Shown here piece by piece: positions 17,457 through 26,509 of a stretch of DNA of 64,000 nucleotides. The DNA is from Rhodobacterales bacterium (GTDB lineage Bacteria; Pseudomonadota; Alphaproteobacteria; Rhizobiales; Stappiaceae): NCBI GenBank assembly GCA_008107755.1, contig VIRH01000058.1, forward strand, positions 372,001 through 436,000. Direction: 5' to 3'. The notes under the pieces were generated by a model, which had not been told where the DNA came from, searched no databases, and saw nothing but the letters and a program-made list of their open reading frames with translations. The position numbers and the translations under genes are program-made. The stretch's first letter is position 1, and every line of letters starts with the position of its first letter.

Positions 17457-18212
17457 ATGCAGATTGACCGCCCGCGCGGCCGTGCACCGAAGCGCAAGGA
17501 AGTGCGCCTTCAGCAGCTTCGGGACGCTGTTACGAAGCACAAGAGTCTGCATGTGCGTGATGCTGCGGAATTGCTGGATGTTTCGGAAATGACGATCCGC
17601 CGCGACGTTTATGAAAACGCCGGTATGTTCCAGTTTCTGGGCGGCCACATCGTTTTTGCCGACGACGGGTTCCACCGGGCGCCCTATGATCTGGTGCATG
17701 CAGCCGAACAGAATGCCCCTGCCAAGCGGGCCGCCTGCGCCGCTTGCGTGCCAGAGTTGAGATCGGAGGAAACGCTGTTCGTCGATTGCGGCACCACGCT
17801 GCCTCACCTGATCAGCCTGATCCCGATTGATATGGAAATAACAATTATATGTTACGCCCTTAACATTGCTGACCTGATCGTCCGCAAACCCAACATCAAG
17901 CTGGTGATGCTCGGAGGCGTCTACCACGCCCCCACCGCCTCGTTCTATCCGGCGGAGGAAGATGTGACGCTCGACCGTTTCGCGATCAATCGCGCGTATA
18001 TGTCGGCAGCCGGCATTGATGAAAAGCTTGGCGTCACCTGCACGACCTTTCGAGAGGCCGCCCTGAAACGCGCTGCAATGGCACGGGCGCAGGAAAAGAT
18101 ACTGGTGGCGGACACATCGAAATTCGGTCAGGTGAAACCCGCCACCTTTGCACAGCTTTCCGATTTCGACCTGATCGCAACGGAAGACGGCATATCCCCT
18201 CCGGAGACGTGA
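17457..18212 (+). CDS. DeoR-family transcriptional regulator
   Basis: 251 residues. The N-terminal helix-turn-helix reads LHVRDAAELLDVSEMTIRRDV, the hallmark of the DeoR family, with FQFLGGHI after it. The C-terminal sugar-phosphate sensor domain contains LFVDCGTTLPHLI and VMLGGVYH. It is divergent from deoC with 135 bases between and palindromes in that gap, so it very likely represses the deoxy-sugar operon and is released by a sugar phosphate such as deoxyribose-5-phosphate. Confidence 0.92.
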   Translation: MQIDRPRGRAPKRKEVRLQQLRDAVTKHKSLHVRDAAELLDVSEMTIRRDVYENAGMFQFLGGHIVFADDGFHRAPYDLVHAAEQNAPAKRAACAACVPELRSEETLFVDCGTTLPHLISLIPIDMEITIICYALNIADLIVRKPNIKLVMLGGVYHAPTASFYPAEEDVTLDRFAINRAYMSAAGIDEKLGVTCTTFREAALKRAAMARAQEKILVADTSKFGQVKPATFAQLSDFDLIATEDGISPPET

Positions 18213-18255
18213 CGGAAGAACCGTCAGCCGCGCAAGGCCGACCTCCCTTCCGGCT

Positions 18256-19326
18256 TCAGTCCTGAGGAATACCGGTGGCCGGTGCCACGTCGATGGTCTG
18301 CGTGTCGAGATGGAGCAGCCACGCAATTCGGGTCTGATACCGGACGATGATCTCGTAGTCCTTACCGAGCACGTCGAGTGCCAGATGCCGGAATGGCTTC
18401 TGTTTCAAATGACTTGGAAGAAGATCGGAGAGGCTGGCGACCTTGTACTGGCTGTCTGACGGCAAATCGACGAGAACCCAGACTTCGGCAACCTTGCGCA
18501 CGGCATGGACATCAACCCGAAGGATCTCGACCGGCACATCTGCTGCCCATTCCTTGATCCGGTAGGCAAGCGTCGATTCCATGCGCGTTTCCAGATAGCG
18601 GTAGTAGGTTGCGGCGAAGAGATGGACAACGACGAAGAACAGGAATGCGAGGGTCACTCCCATCCCGAGCGTGAATTTCAGCCGACGCTCCGTCTTCTTG
18701 AACAGTGTTCCAGCAGGGCTGAGGGCGACATAGACCAGCGCGGCGGAGAGAATGATCGCTCCGAAGTTGGTGGCGAACAGGAAGCTTGCCTCGAAGGCTC
18801 GGGCGTATTCAGCGAAATAGAAAAGAATGCCTGCGGCCGCAAGGGGCGGCACGAGCGACACGCCGATCGCCGCTCCTGGAAGGAGACTGATCTCCGTTTT
18901 CTTCACCTGGACATAAGCACCGGCGATACCGGCCGCGAGAGCCACCACCAGATCCTCCGCACCGGGATTGCTGCGGCTCAGGACTTCTTCCGGCAGGAGT
19001 ATGGCCGATGGCACGTCCGCGATCCAGACGATGAGCCAGGCGAGCATCACGCTCGTGCCGGCAGCCAGCCAGACGATCACGATCAGCATGGACGCGCGGC
19101 CGACCCAGCCCATGACCAGGGATGAGGTAATGCCGAGGATCGGTGTCATGAGCGGCGCAATAAGCATCGCCGCGATCACGACGGCGCCGGAATTCCGCAG
19201 CAAGCCCATCGTCGCGATGGTCACCGCGAGGCCCAGAAGCAATGCGAACTTGCGCCAGTAGGCGATCTTGTTGACGCCCTCGAAGCGAAGAATTTCCTTG
19301 GCGGTGCTGAGCGGGGCCGATGCCAT
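18256..19326 (-). CDS. DUF389 / TIGR00341-family membrane protein
   Basis: 356 residues. About eight hydrophobic spans occupy the first 250 residues, including the conserved block GAVVIAAMLIAPLMTPILG, followed by VVALAAGIAGAY and GAAIGVSLVPPLAAAG. The C-terminal 100 residues are soluble. This pattern is DUF389, a widespread inner-membrane family without an established function. It converges with the DeoR-family gene and shows no operon partner. An ATG at 19326 is the natural start. Confidence 0.85.
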   Translation of the reverse strand: MASAPLSTAKEILRFEGVNKIAYWRKFALLLGLAVTIATMGLLRNSGAVVIAAMLIAPLMTPILGITSSLVMGWVGRASMLIVIVWLAAGTSVMLAWLIVWIADVPSAILLPEEVLSRSNPGAEDLVVALAAGIAGAYVQVKKTEISLLPGAAIGVSLVPPLAAAGILFYFAEYARAFEASFLFATNFGAIILSAALVYVALSPAGTLFKKTERRLKFTLGMGVTLAFLFFVVVHLFAATYYRYLETRMESTLAYRIKEWAADVPVEILRVDVHAVRKVAEVWVLVDLPSDSQYKVASLSDLLPSHLKQKPFRHLALDVLGKDYEIIVRYQTRIAWLLHLDTQTIDVAPATGIPQD

Positions 19327-19600
19327 CGCGTATCCCCCCCGAAACAGTCAATTTCAGGAGCGAGTATGCTCTTGGCCAAGATGGTTGTCAGAAAAATTGA
19401 AGCGCACGAAATCACAACCTTGGGAGGATCATTTGCCCGCAAGATTTTAAAGACGCCGCGTCACTATCGAAGAGAGCAAGAAGCGAAACAGCGAGAGACG
19501 ACTGGATATCAAGAAGAGGTCGCAGCGGGAAATGGCTTCGCTGATACGAGGTGTCGCACGACAACGCCTCGGGTCGTAAAGGAGGTCAGATCGCGGAAAC
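19327..19600. other. 274-base gap, no confident gene
   Basis: Short frames in both directions have no ribosome site or family-like sequence. Promoter for the DUF389 gene is expected at its right end next to 19326. Nothing else recognised. Confidence 0.4.
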
Positions 19601-19792
19601 TCACGCGGCTGCGCGTTTGTTCGCCCGCTCGGCCCGGCCAATGAATTCCGAGAGCCAGGAAATTTCCTTCAGATAGACTTCCATGCTGAGCGACGCCAGG
19701 TCCATCAGCAGTGCTTGTGGATCGGGATTGTCGAATCCGCTTTCCAGCAGAAAGGTCTCGTATTCTTTTTCTAAAGCCTCAGGTACCCGCAT
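19601..19792 (-). CDS. Small hypothetical protein (63 aa)
   Basis: Predicted acidic helical protein with MEVYLKEISWLSEFIGRAER near the end and GFDNPDPQALLMDL in the middle. GAGAGG lies seven bases before the ATG, and composition is protein-like (few arginine/serine runs), which favours a real gene. It stands alone between DUF389 and the P450. No family recognised and no function proposed. Confidence 0.5.
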   Translation of the reverse strand: MRVPEALEKEYETFLLESGFDNPDPQALLMDLASLSMEVYLKEISWLSEFIGRAERANKRAAA

Positions 19793-20064
19793 CTCGGCCT
19801 CTCATACGCACCGATTATTAATCGTTGCGGGGGACCGCACCCCGCGTTTACTAACTGTTAAGATTTCGATCCGCACCCGGGTATCGTCAGTTTTTCCATT
19901 TCCTCGCTATCCCCAATTCGGGATGTCGAAATCTGGAAAAGTTAAAGTTTCTTTGAGGTGACAACAGGTTTCCCTGTCTTTTCCCTTGCACCCGCAGAGT
20001 CAAATCTTCGACCCTGCCAAGAATCACAATTATATTCGAACCCCACCCTCGTCGAGAGTCCCTA

Positions 20065-21300
20065 ATGCCTCCGTCCACAGACCTTTCCTTCCAACCCCTC
20101 AGCGATGAATTCGCCCAGGATCCCTATCGTTTCTACACCGCACTGAGGCAAAAGGAGGGACTTACCTATTACGAACCGTTCGACATCTGGCTGGCATCCA
20201 GATTCGAAGACGTGTCACGAATCGTGCTGGACGAGTCCATGGTCCGATCAATGGAGCACATGGCGACAGCTGAGGAGATTGCCACGCAAAAGCGGGCTGG
20301 CAATTGGCACGACATGCCGCATCATTCCCGCTTTGTGCAATTTTCGCTGCTCGACAGTGACGGCGACGTGCATGACCGGTTGCGCAAGCAGGTTTTCAAG
20401 CTGTTCACACCGGTCATGGTCGGAAAGCTGCGCTCCGACATCCAGAGCTATGTGGACAGCCTTTTCGATGGTCTCTCAGGCCGGCAGGAGATCGATTTCA
20501 TCGAGGACCTCGCGGCGCATGTTCCCGGCCACATCATCGGGCGTGTTCTTGGCGTGCCGGACGAGGACTGCCCGCAGCTGCGCGTCTGGTCGGAGAACAT
20601 TGTACAGTTCTTCGACATCGACCGGTCCGACGAGCGCAAGGAGCTTGCGGAGCGGAACACGACGGAGTTCTATCACTATCTTCAGAAGCTGAAGGCACGC
20701 CGCGAGGCCGAGCCACAAGACGACCTGATGACGCTCATGATCGAGGCAGAGCGGCAGGGCCAAATGAACCACGACGAGTTCTTCTCCACCGCCATGCTGA
20801 TCCTCATGGCCGGCCATGGCTCCACCATCGATGTCCTCGGGAGCGGCCTTCATGCCCTGCTCAGGTTTCCCGACCAGATGGAGCGCCTGCGGCGCGAGCC
20901 GGAGCTCATGAAAACCGCCGTGCAGGAGATGTTTCGTTTCGAAAGTCCACTGCCCTTCTTCCATCGCTATTGCACGCAGGAAGTCGAGTTCGGCGGAAGG
21001 ACCTTTGCGAAGGGAACGAAGTTCGGCGTGCTCTACGGCTCGGCAAACCGCGATCCGGACCAGTTTCCCTCTGCCGACAGTTTCGATGTTGCCCGCACCC
21101 CCAACTGGCATATCGCCTTCGGGCGAGGGCCCCATTTCTGCCTCGGCAACCATCTCGCCCGGCTCGACATGGACATCATCTTCTCCACGCTGCTCAAGCG
21201 CTATGCCTCGATCGAACTCGCGGACCCGGAACCGGTCTACAAGAGAGGACTGTCCGTGCGCGGCCCGAAGTCGCTTAAAATTGCCTTGAGGACCGCCTGA
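20065..21300 (+). CDS. Cytochrome P450
   Basis: 411 residues, a soluble bacterial class. The heme-thiolate motif FGRGPHFCLG (Cys359) is canonical, and the K-helix ExxR occurs in QEMFRFESP. The I-helix reads LMAGHGSTIDV (residues 248-258): the usual acid-threonine pair (as in AGHETT) is Gly252-Ser253. This may alter oxygen activation or favour a peroxide-driven or unusual reaction. No ferredoxin or reductase gene is adjacent. The ribosome site is weak. Substrate unknown. Confidence 0.93.
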   Translation: MPPSTDLSFQPLSDEFAQDPYRFYTALRQKEGLTYYEPFDIWLASRFEDVSRIVLDESMVRSMEHMATAEEIATQKRAGNWHDMPHHSRFVQFSLLDSDGDVHDRLRKQVFKLFTPVMVGKLRSDIQSYVDSLFDGLSGRQEIDFIEDLAAHVPGHIIGRVLGVPDEDCPQLRVWSENIVQFFDIDRSDERKELAERNTTEFYHYLQKLKARREAEPQDDLMTLMIEAERQGQMNHDEFFSTAMLILMAGHGSTIDVLGSGLHALLRFPDQMERLRREPELMKTAVQEMFRFESPLPFFHRYCTQEVEFGGRTFAKGTKFGVLYGSANRDPDQFPSADSFDVARTPNWHIAFGRGPHFCLGNHLARLDMDIIFSTLLKRYASIELADPEPVYKRGLSVRGPKSLKIALRTA

Positions 21301-21388
21301 GAACGTATTCTGGCGACATGGAATGTGTCTTCGCTCTGGCGACGGGTGACGGTCAGCCGGAATGCACGCGAGGAGATCGCGGATCCCG

Positions 21389-21988
21389 TCAGCGCGCCTG
21401 ATCGAGGGTCCGTTTGCACTCAAGGAGTTCGAAAAGGGTTGCCTGAAGGCGGCGAATGTCTTCCTTGGAAACCTTCGCCTGGGACGCGGCTCCGTTGCCG
21501 GCCGACTTGTCGCCCCGCAACCGGCCGAGAAGGTTCAGTCCACCGCCATGACCGTGGGAGGCCGGGTCGGGTGCGTTGTCGGCAAGCACCCCGCTCGGCA
21601 ACTGTTCGTGCTGACCGTTCTGGACATATTGCACGGGCTCTTCCGTCGACGCCTTGGCGACAGTAGCTTCTGCATCCGTATTGACGGCGACCTGCAAGGG
21701 CGACGCGTCCTCGCGCCAGAGCTGCATGACAAAGCGCGGCCCCTGCTCTTTCAGGATCCGCTGTACACCCTTGATGGTGTAGCCTTCACCATAGAGAAGA
21801 TGCCTGATCCCCTTCAGCAGTTCCACGTCATCGGGGCGATAGTAACGCCGCCCCCCGCCTCTCTTCAGAGGCTTGATCTGACTGAAACGCGTTTCCCAGA
21901 ATCTGAGGACATGCTGAGGCAGGTCCAGATCGTCTGCGACTTCGCTGATGGTTCGAAAGGCGTCCGGGCTTTTATCCTGAGAGCTCAT
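21389..21988 (-). CDS. MerR-family transcriptional regulator
   Basis: 199 residues. The winged helix reads [40 protein letters not shown], then [20 protein letters not shown]. The linker from about residue 95 is low-complexity, and the end ([19 protein letters not shown]) is helical. No metal-binding cysteines are evident. It follows ihfA by 10 bases at the end of the plsX-fabH-ihfA unit, an arrangement seen across Hyphomicrobiales. Its regulon is unknown. Confidence 0.9.
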   Translation of the reverse strand: MSSQDKSPDAFRTISEVADDLDLPQHVLRFWETRFSQIKPLKRGGGRRYYRPDDVELLKGIRHLLYGEGYTIKGVQRILKEQGPRFVMQLWREDASPLQVAVNTDAEATVAKASTEEPVQYVQNGQHEQLPSGVLADNAPDPASHGHGGGLNLLGRLRGDKSAGNGAASQAKVSKEDIRRLQATLFELLECKRTLDQAR

Positions 21989-21998
21989 TCGACCTTGT

Positions 21999-22313
21999 TT
22001 ATTTGCCTGCCTGCCCTGTCAGCGCATCATTGATCCGCTGCTTCAATACGTTGGACGGCTTGAAGACCATCACACGGCGGGGTGATATCGGAACTTCCTC
22101 GCCCGTTTTCGGGTTGCGGCCGATACGCTCTCCCTTGGAGCGGACGACAAACGACCCGAAGCTGGACAATTTTACCGATTCTCCGGTCACGAGACAGTCA
22201 GAAATTTCAGAAAGTACACGCTCGACCAATTCAGATGACTCGGTCCGCGAGAGGCCGACTTTTTGATAAACGGCTTCACACAAATCCGCTCGGGTAATAG
22301 TCCGATTGCCCAT
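21999..22313 (-). CDS. ihfA: Integration host factor subunit alpha
   Basis: 104 residues from the ATG at 22313, preceded by GAGGGG. DNA-bending HU/IHF-family protein: [21 protein letters not shown] at the N-terminus and the beta-arm region [35 protein letters not shown] with the intercalating proline. The GRNPKTGE motif and placement between fabH and a merR gene identify the alpha subunit rather than HU or beta. Confidence 0.95.
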   Translation of the reverse strand: MGNRTITRADLCEAVYQKVGLSRTESSELVERVLSEISDCLVTGESVKLSSFGSFVVRSKGERIGRNPKTGEEVPISPRRVMVFKPSNVLKQRINDALTGQAGK

Positions 22314-22457
22314 AACCCCTCCACAAGGATGCCAGCGATCTGGCTGATTTTGCACAAGAACTCGAATGCAATGGCGTACGGTACGGCCTCGCGGCGACCC
22401 GGTCAACCGCAAGTCGGCGGATCGTTAAGATTTGTCGCCCCTCACCATGACGCTCCG

Positions 22458-23435
22458 TCACCAGCGCAGAAGAACCGATCCCCAGGTAAATCCTCCGCCC
22501 ATGGCTTCGAGCATCAGCAGATCATTCCGTTTAACACGGCCATCCTGCACGGCCACATCCAGAGCGAGTGGAATCGACGCCGCGGAAGTGTTCCCGTGCA
22601 ACTGAACGGTGGTGACCACCTTTTCCGGTGCAATGTTCAGCTTCTTCGCGCTCGCATCGATGATGCGCTTGTTCGCCTGATGCGGAATGAACCAGTCGAG
22701 ATCGTCCGAGCTCAGGCCGGTTGCCTTGTAGGCGTCCTCGATCACGTCGGTGATCATGCCGACGGCATGCTTGAAGACCTCACGGCCTTCCATGCGCACG
22801 TGTCCCACGGTGCCGGTGCCCGATGGGCCGCCGTCGACAAAGAGCTTTTCCTTGTGCCGGCCGTCCGAACGAATATGTGATGTCAGGATGCCGCGATCGG
22901 AATTGGTGCCCTCGCCTTCGGTCGCCTCGACCACGACGGCTCCCGCGCCGTCGCCGAAGAGGACGCAGGTGGTGCGGTCTTCCCAGTCGAGAATGCGAGA
23001 GAAGGTTTCTGCGCCGATGACGAGGCATCGCTTGGCGAGACCGGTCCGGATATAGGCATCAGCGGTATTGAGGGCGAAGACGAAGCCCGAGCAAACCGCG
23101 TGCAGGTCGAATGCGGCCCCGCCGGTGATGCCGAGCCGGGCCTGAACCGTGACGGCCGTGGCCGGAAAGGTGTTGTCCGGCGTTGCGGTCGCAAGAATGA
23201 TCGTGTCGATATCGCCAGCTTCGAGACCGGCCGATTCAAGCGCCCGTCTTGCCGCTTCCAGAGCGAGGTCGGACGTGACTTCGCCCTCCGCCGCAATGTG
23301 CCTTTGTCTGATACCCGTCCGCTGAACGATCCACTCGTCGGAAGTGTCGACCATTTTGGCCAGGTCGTCGTTTGTCAGGATTTTTTCCGGCAGATAGCTT
23401 CCGCAGCCGGTTACGGTGGAACGGATCACGCTCAC
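22458..23435 (-). CDS. fabH: 3-oxoacyl-ACP synthase III (FabH)
   Basis: 325 residues. Initiates fatty-acid synthesis by condensing acetyl-CoA with malonyl-ACP. Catalytic triad visible: Cys in DLHAVCSGF, His in WFIPHQAN, Asn in LHGNTSAAS. The C-terminal [13 protein letters not shown] is typical. The start overlaps the plsX stop by four bases, placing it in the phospholipid/fatty-acid operon DUF177-plsX-fabH-ihfA-merR. Confidence 0.96.
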   Translation of the reverse strand: MSVIRSTVTGCGSYLPEKILTNDDLAKMVDTSDEWIVQRTGIRQRHIAAEGEVTSDLALEAARRALESAGLEAGDIDTIILATATPDNTFPATAVTVQARLGITGGAAFDLHAVCSGFVFALNTADAYIRTGLAKRCLVIGAETFSRILDWEDRTTCVLFGDGAGAVVVEATEGEGTNSDRGILTSHIRSDGRHKEKLFVDGGPSGTGTVGHVRMEGREVFKHAVGMITDVIEDAYKATGLSSDDLDWFIPHQANKRIIDASAKKLNIAPEKVVTTVQLHGNTSAASIPLALDVAVQDGRVKRNDLLMLEAMGGGFTWGSVLLRW

Positions 23436-24496
23436 AAATCACCTTCCGATGTCGGCGCGGCTTCAGCGAAGCGGCCGCGATGATAATGAACAAGATCCTG
23501 GGCAATCTTGTTCGTCAATTCGTTCTTGACCATGTCGTATGCGAGGTCGATCGCGGAGGCATAGCCTTCCGCATCGGTTCCGCCATGGCTCTTGATAACA
23601 ATTCCGTTCAAGCCCAGGAAAACGCCGCCGTTGACCTTTCTCGGGTCCATTTTCTCGCGCAGCAGATTGAAGGCGCCCTTCGCGAAAACATAGCCGATCT
23701 TCGACATGAAGGTCCGGTTCATGGCGGAGCGCAGGTAACTGCCGATCTGCTTCGCCGTGCCTTCGGCCGTCTTCAACGCAATGTTGCCGGCAAAGCCTTC
23801 GGTCACGACCACGTCCACCGTGCCCTTGCCGAGGTCGTCGCCTTCCACAAAGCCGGAATATTGCAGAGACCGCAGCGGGGTTTCCCGCAGCAGACGTCCG
23901 GCCGTGCGGACTTCTTCCAGTCCCTTGACCTCTTCCACACCGATGTTGAGCAAACCGACCGTCGGGCGCTGCACGCCGAAGAGTGCGCGCGCCATGGCAC
24001 CGCCGAGAATGGCGAAATCAATGAGCTGCTGGGCATCGGCGCCGATGGTGGCGCCGACATCAAGCACGACCGATTCTCCGCGCGTCGTTGGCCAGATGGC
24101 CGCGATCGCAGGGCGTTCGATATTGGCCATCGTGCGCAGGCAGAACTTGGACATGGCCATCAGCGCGCCGGTATTGCCGGCAGACACTGCGACGGACGCC
24201 TCGCCTGTCTTCACCGCTTCGATGGACCGCCACATGCTGGAGCGCCAGCGACCCTGCCTCAGGGCCTGGCTCGGCTTGGTATCCATTGCAATGGAAACAT
24301 CGCAGTGATGCAGCGTGGAGGCGTCGCGCACACGCGGATACTGATCCAGGAGCGGCTTGATGATCTTTTCATTGCCATAGAGCAGAAAGCGGATGTCGGG
24401 ATGGCGGACAAGCGCAATCTCGGCTCCGGGAATAACAACTTCAGCTCCGTTGTCTCCCCCCATGGCATCCAAGGAAATGGGAATTGTTTTCGCCAT
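23432..24496 (-). CDS. plsX: Phosphate acyltransferase PlsX
   Basis: 354 residues. Makes acyl-phosphate from acyl-ACP, the first step of phosphatidic acid synthesis via PlsY. Signatures: [18 protein letters not shown] at the N-terminus, [20 protein letters not shown] [12 protein letters not shown], and [13 protein letters not shown]. It is translationally coupled to fabH. A 216-base gap separates it from DUF177 upstream. Confidence 0.96.
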   Translation of the reverse strand: MAKTIPISLDAMGGDNGAEVVIPGAEIALVRHPDIRFLLYGNEKIIKPLLDQYPRVRDASTLHHCDVSIAMDTKPSQALRQGRWRSSMWRSIEAVKTGEASVAVSAGNTGALMAMSKFCLRTMANIERPAIAAIWPTTRGESVVLDVGATIGADAQQLIDFAILGGAMARALFGVQRPTVGLLNIGVEEVKGLEEVRTAGRLLRETPLRSLQYSGFVEGDDLGKGTVDVVVTEGFAGNIALKTAEGTAKQIGSYLRSAMNRTFMSKIGYVFAKGAFNLLREKMDPRKVNGGVFLGLNGIVIKSHGGTDAEGYASAIDLAYDMVKNELTNKIAQDLVHYHRGRFAEAAPTSEGDL

Positions 24497-24712
24497 CTAG
24501 AAGATCTTTTGACGTCTCGCTACCGGGGGCAACACCAGGTGATGTGCCCAAAAGGGTTCCTCCGGCCCGGCAGGTGCACAGACCGGGCGCGAACATAACG
24601 GTTTTGAAGGGTGTGACAACCGTTTTCCTGACGGTTGCACAGAACGGCGGGAAAAAGCGGCCGAAAAAGCAGAATTGATCTGGTGTTGTTGCAAGGGCCG
24701 GTCTTCCGCCTC

Positions 24713-25285
24713 TCAGTTCTCTTGCTTGTCTTTCAGGGCCTGGAGGGCCGCAAAGGGCGACGGCTTGTCCTCTTCCGGAGCGGCGGCCTCGACGTCATCC
24801 TCGTCCGGACCGTCGAATTCGACGCCCGGCTTGCGCGGGAACGGGTCAAGCGAGAGCGCGAGCTCCTCCGAGATCACCGCGCCGAGGTCCAGGACGCCGT
24901 CAATGATGACATCCGGCGGATCAAGCGATTCCAGATCGATCTCGATCTCGCCCTCGTCATTCAGGTCACGGATCTTGCGAGAACGTTCGGAATGGGGCTC
25001 GAACGTCCGGTCCACGTCGATGGTGACGGTGCTTTCGAACGGCTCCAGCGTGACGACACAAACCTGGGTAAGCTGCGCCGTTATCGTGCCAACCACGCGC
25101 AAGCCGGCCTTCCGGTACGGCTTCAGGACAAAATCCGCGTTCAGGCTCTCGACGGACCGCAGATCGTAGGAGTCGGCGATCGCCTTGAGGCCGGCGGCGT
25201 CTGGTTCGACCACCAGCTTCTGATCCTTGTCGACCACGCGCGACGCATTGATCTTGTAGCTGTAGGGAAAATCGGCTGTCGCCAT
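24713..25285 (-). CDS. DUF177 (YceD-like) family protein
   Basis: 190 residues, acidic. The conserved core is VVGTITAQLTQVCVVTLEPFESTVTIDVDRTF, with an acidic central region (EGEIEIDLESLDPPDVI) and ISEELALSLDPFPRKPG. Members often precede rpmF/plsX and are linked to 23S rRNA maturation in some bacteria. Here it precedes plsX and follows the bc1 chaperone by 39 bases. The C-terminus (EAAAPEEDKPSPFAALQALK) matches the usual end of the family. Confidence 0.9.
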   Translation of the reverse strand: MATADFPYSYKINASRVVDKDQKLVVEPDAAGLKAIADSYDLRSVESLNADFVLKPYRKAGLRVVGTITAQLTQVCVVTLEPFESTVTIDVDRTFEPHSERSRKIRDLNDEGEIEIDLESLDPPDVIIDGVLDLGAVISEELALSLDPFPRKPGVEFDGPDEDDVEAAAPEEDKPSPFAALQALKDKQEN

Positions 25286-25324
25286 TGTTCTTCTTTCTCT
25301 TGCAATCTGCGCTCCGGTTGCCGG

Positions 25325-25873
25325 TCAGACCGGCTGCTTTGCGAAGCGTTCCGGATCCGGCCAGGCAATACGGCCCTTCATGAGGTCGTCCACGGGCTGC
25401 TCCGCCAGCAGCCGTCCGGCTTCAAGCAGATAAAGGGCGAGCCTCTTCTGAGCAATCTGCTCCGGTGCCTCGGTATATATATTCCGGTCAAGAGCCTCCG
25501 CAAGCGCATCGCTGTCGCCGGCGTCGATAGGTGGAATATAGGCGTCGGCACGGCCGTAGAAGGCCTCTCCCATCTGCTTGACCTTTTTCGGCACCCGTGT
25601 GTCGCTCACCCCCATCTCTCGAAGGGAAGCGTCCATGTCGGAGAAGAACAGGTCGAACACGTTCTGTGCGAAGGTCGAGGCCGCCTTGCCCTCTCCGCGC
25701 ATACGCCGGAAATAGATGACCGCATGCGCCACGATCAGGTCGAACCGGCCGTCGATGGTATCGGGCACGAGAAAATCAGTGTAAAACGCAGGCTGCCGTG
25801 CTTGAGCCACGATTTCACAATAGGTCTCGTGCTCTTCTTCACGGGGGCGGCTGCGGAACAGGCCGAAAAGCAT
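25325..25873 (-). CDS. Ubiquinol-cytochrome c chaperone (CBP3/UQCC1 family)
   Basis: 182 residues. Alphaproteobacterial members share YCEIVAQARQPAFYTDFLVPDTIDGRFDLIVAHAVIYFRRM, FAQNVFDLFFSDMDASLREMGVSD and KKVKQMGEAFYGRADAY, all visible here. The mitochondrial homologue CBP3 assists cytochrome b assembly in complex III; a similar role is inferred. It is the first gene of the leftward unit and is divergent from the BamE-like gene. Confidence 0.92.
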   Translation of the reverse strand: MLFGLFRSRPREEEHETYCEIVAQARQPAFYTDFLVPDTIDGRFDLIVAHAVIYFRRMRGEGKAASTFAQNVFDLFFSDMDASLREMGVSDTRVPKKVKQMGEAFYGRADAYIPPIDAGDSDALAEALDRNIYTEAPEQIAQKRLALYLLEAGRLLAEQPVDDLMKGRIAWPDPERFAKQPV

Positions 25874-25986
25874 GACCGTCTCCTTTGAAGTAGGTGTTGC
25901 CTTGTGCCCTATCCCACGATAGTGACTTTGCCAAGGAACGAATTCTGATAATAAGCCATTCGATCTGGCGACATGGGAAATCTTAG

Positions 25987-26424
25987 ATGAACTTCAAGGC
26001 GAGCGCCCTGATCATTCCGCTTCTTGCCACACTGCCACTTGGCGGGTGTTTTACATCGACCTATACGCACGGTCATGTTGTGACGGCAGACATGCTGAAC
26101 CAGGTTCAGGTCGGATCGAGCCGCGAACAGGTGGAACTTGTCCTCGGTTCGCCGTCGACCACCTCCAGCATCAGCGGCGATGCCTATTACTATATCTCCC
26201 AGAAAACCGCCACGACCGCCTTTCTGGCTCCCGACATCGTCGAACAGCGCGTCGTTGCCGTTTACTTCGACAAGGACGGTTACGTCCAGGATCTCGGCAA
26301 TTACACGCTCGAGGACGGCAAGATCGTGGACATCGTCACCCGCAAGACCAGGACCGGCGGCGCCGATTACGGCTTCCTGACGCAGATCCTGAAGGGCGCT
26401 GCGAACCCGTCCCTGGGTCTCTGA
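25987..26424 (+). CDS. bamE: Outer-membrane assembly lipoprotein BamE/SmpA-like
   Basis: 145 residues. Signal peptide with lipobox PLGGC, lipidated Cys at residue 21. The BamE core follows: ADMLNQVQVGSSREQVELVLGSPSTTS, then a beta-rich segment AYYYISQKTATTAF and VVAVYFDKDGYVQDLGNY. Probable non-essential subunit of the BAM complex in the outer membrane. Length and the C-terminal tail (TRTGGADYGFLTQILKG) are typical of Hyphomicrobiales members. It ends at a strong bidirectional terminator. Confidence 0.9.
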   Translation: MNFKASALIIPLLATLPLGGCFTSTYTHGHVVTADMLNQVQVGSSREQVELVLGSPSTTSSISGDAYYYISQKTATTAFLAPDIVEQRVVAVYFDKDGYVQDLGNYTLEDGKIVDIVTRKTRTGGADYGFLTQILKGAANPSLGL

Positions 26425-26440
26425 TCGCATCCCTCCTTTC

Positions 26441-26484
26441 ATGAAAAAGCCCCGGCCGGGAGATCCCGGCCGGGGCTTTTTCAT
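26441..26484. terminator. Bidirectional intrinsic terminator
   Basis: A perfect 21-bp inverted repeat with a two-base centre at 26462-26463. The GC core GCCCCGGCCGGGA is flanked by A5 on one side and T5 on the other, giving a U-tract in either direction. It sits between the convergent bamE and hppA genes. Confidence 0.92.
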
Positions 26485-26509
26485 GTCTGTCCGATGGGCA
26501 ATCAGGCAA

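Noticed and set aside
19861..19934. AGATTTCGA / TCGAAATCT inverted repeat before the P450 gene
   Set aside because: Perfect 9-base arms but 56 bases apart and AT-rich; chance pairing is likely and no function could be argued.
21301..21388. tRNA gene beside merR
   Set aside because: A tRNA-Pro is sometimes next to this operon, but no T-loop (GTTCGAATC-like) or acceptor pairing is present.
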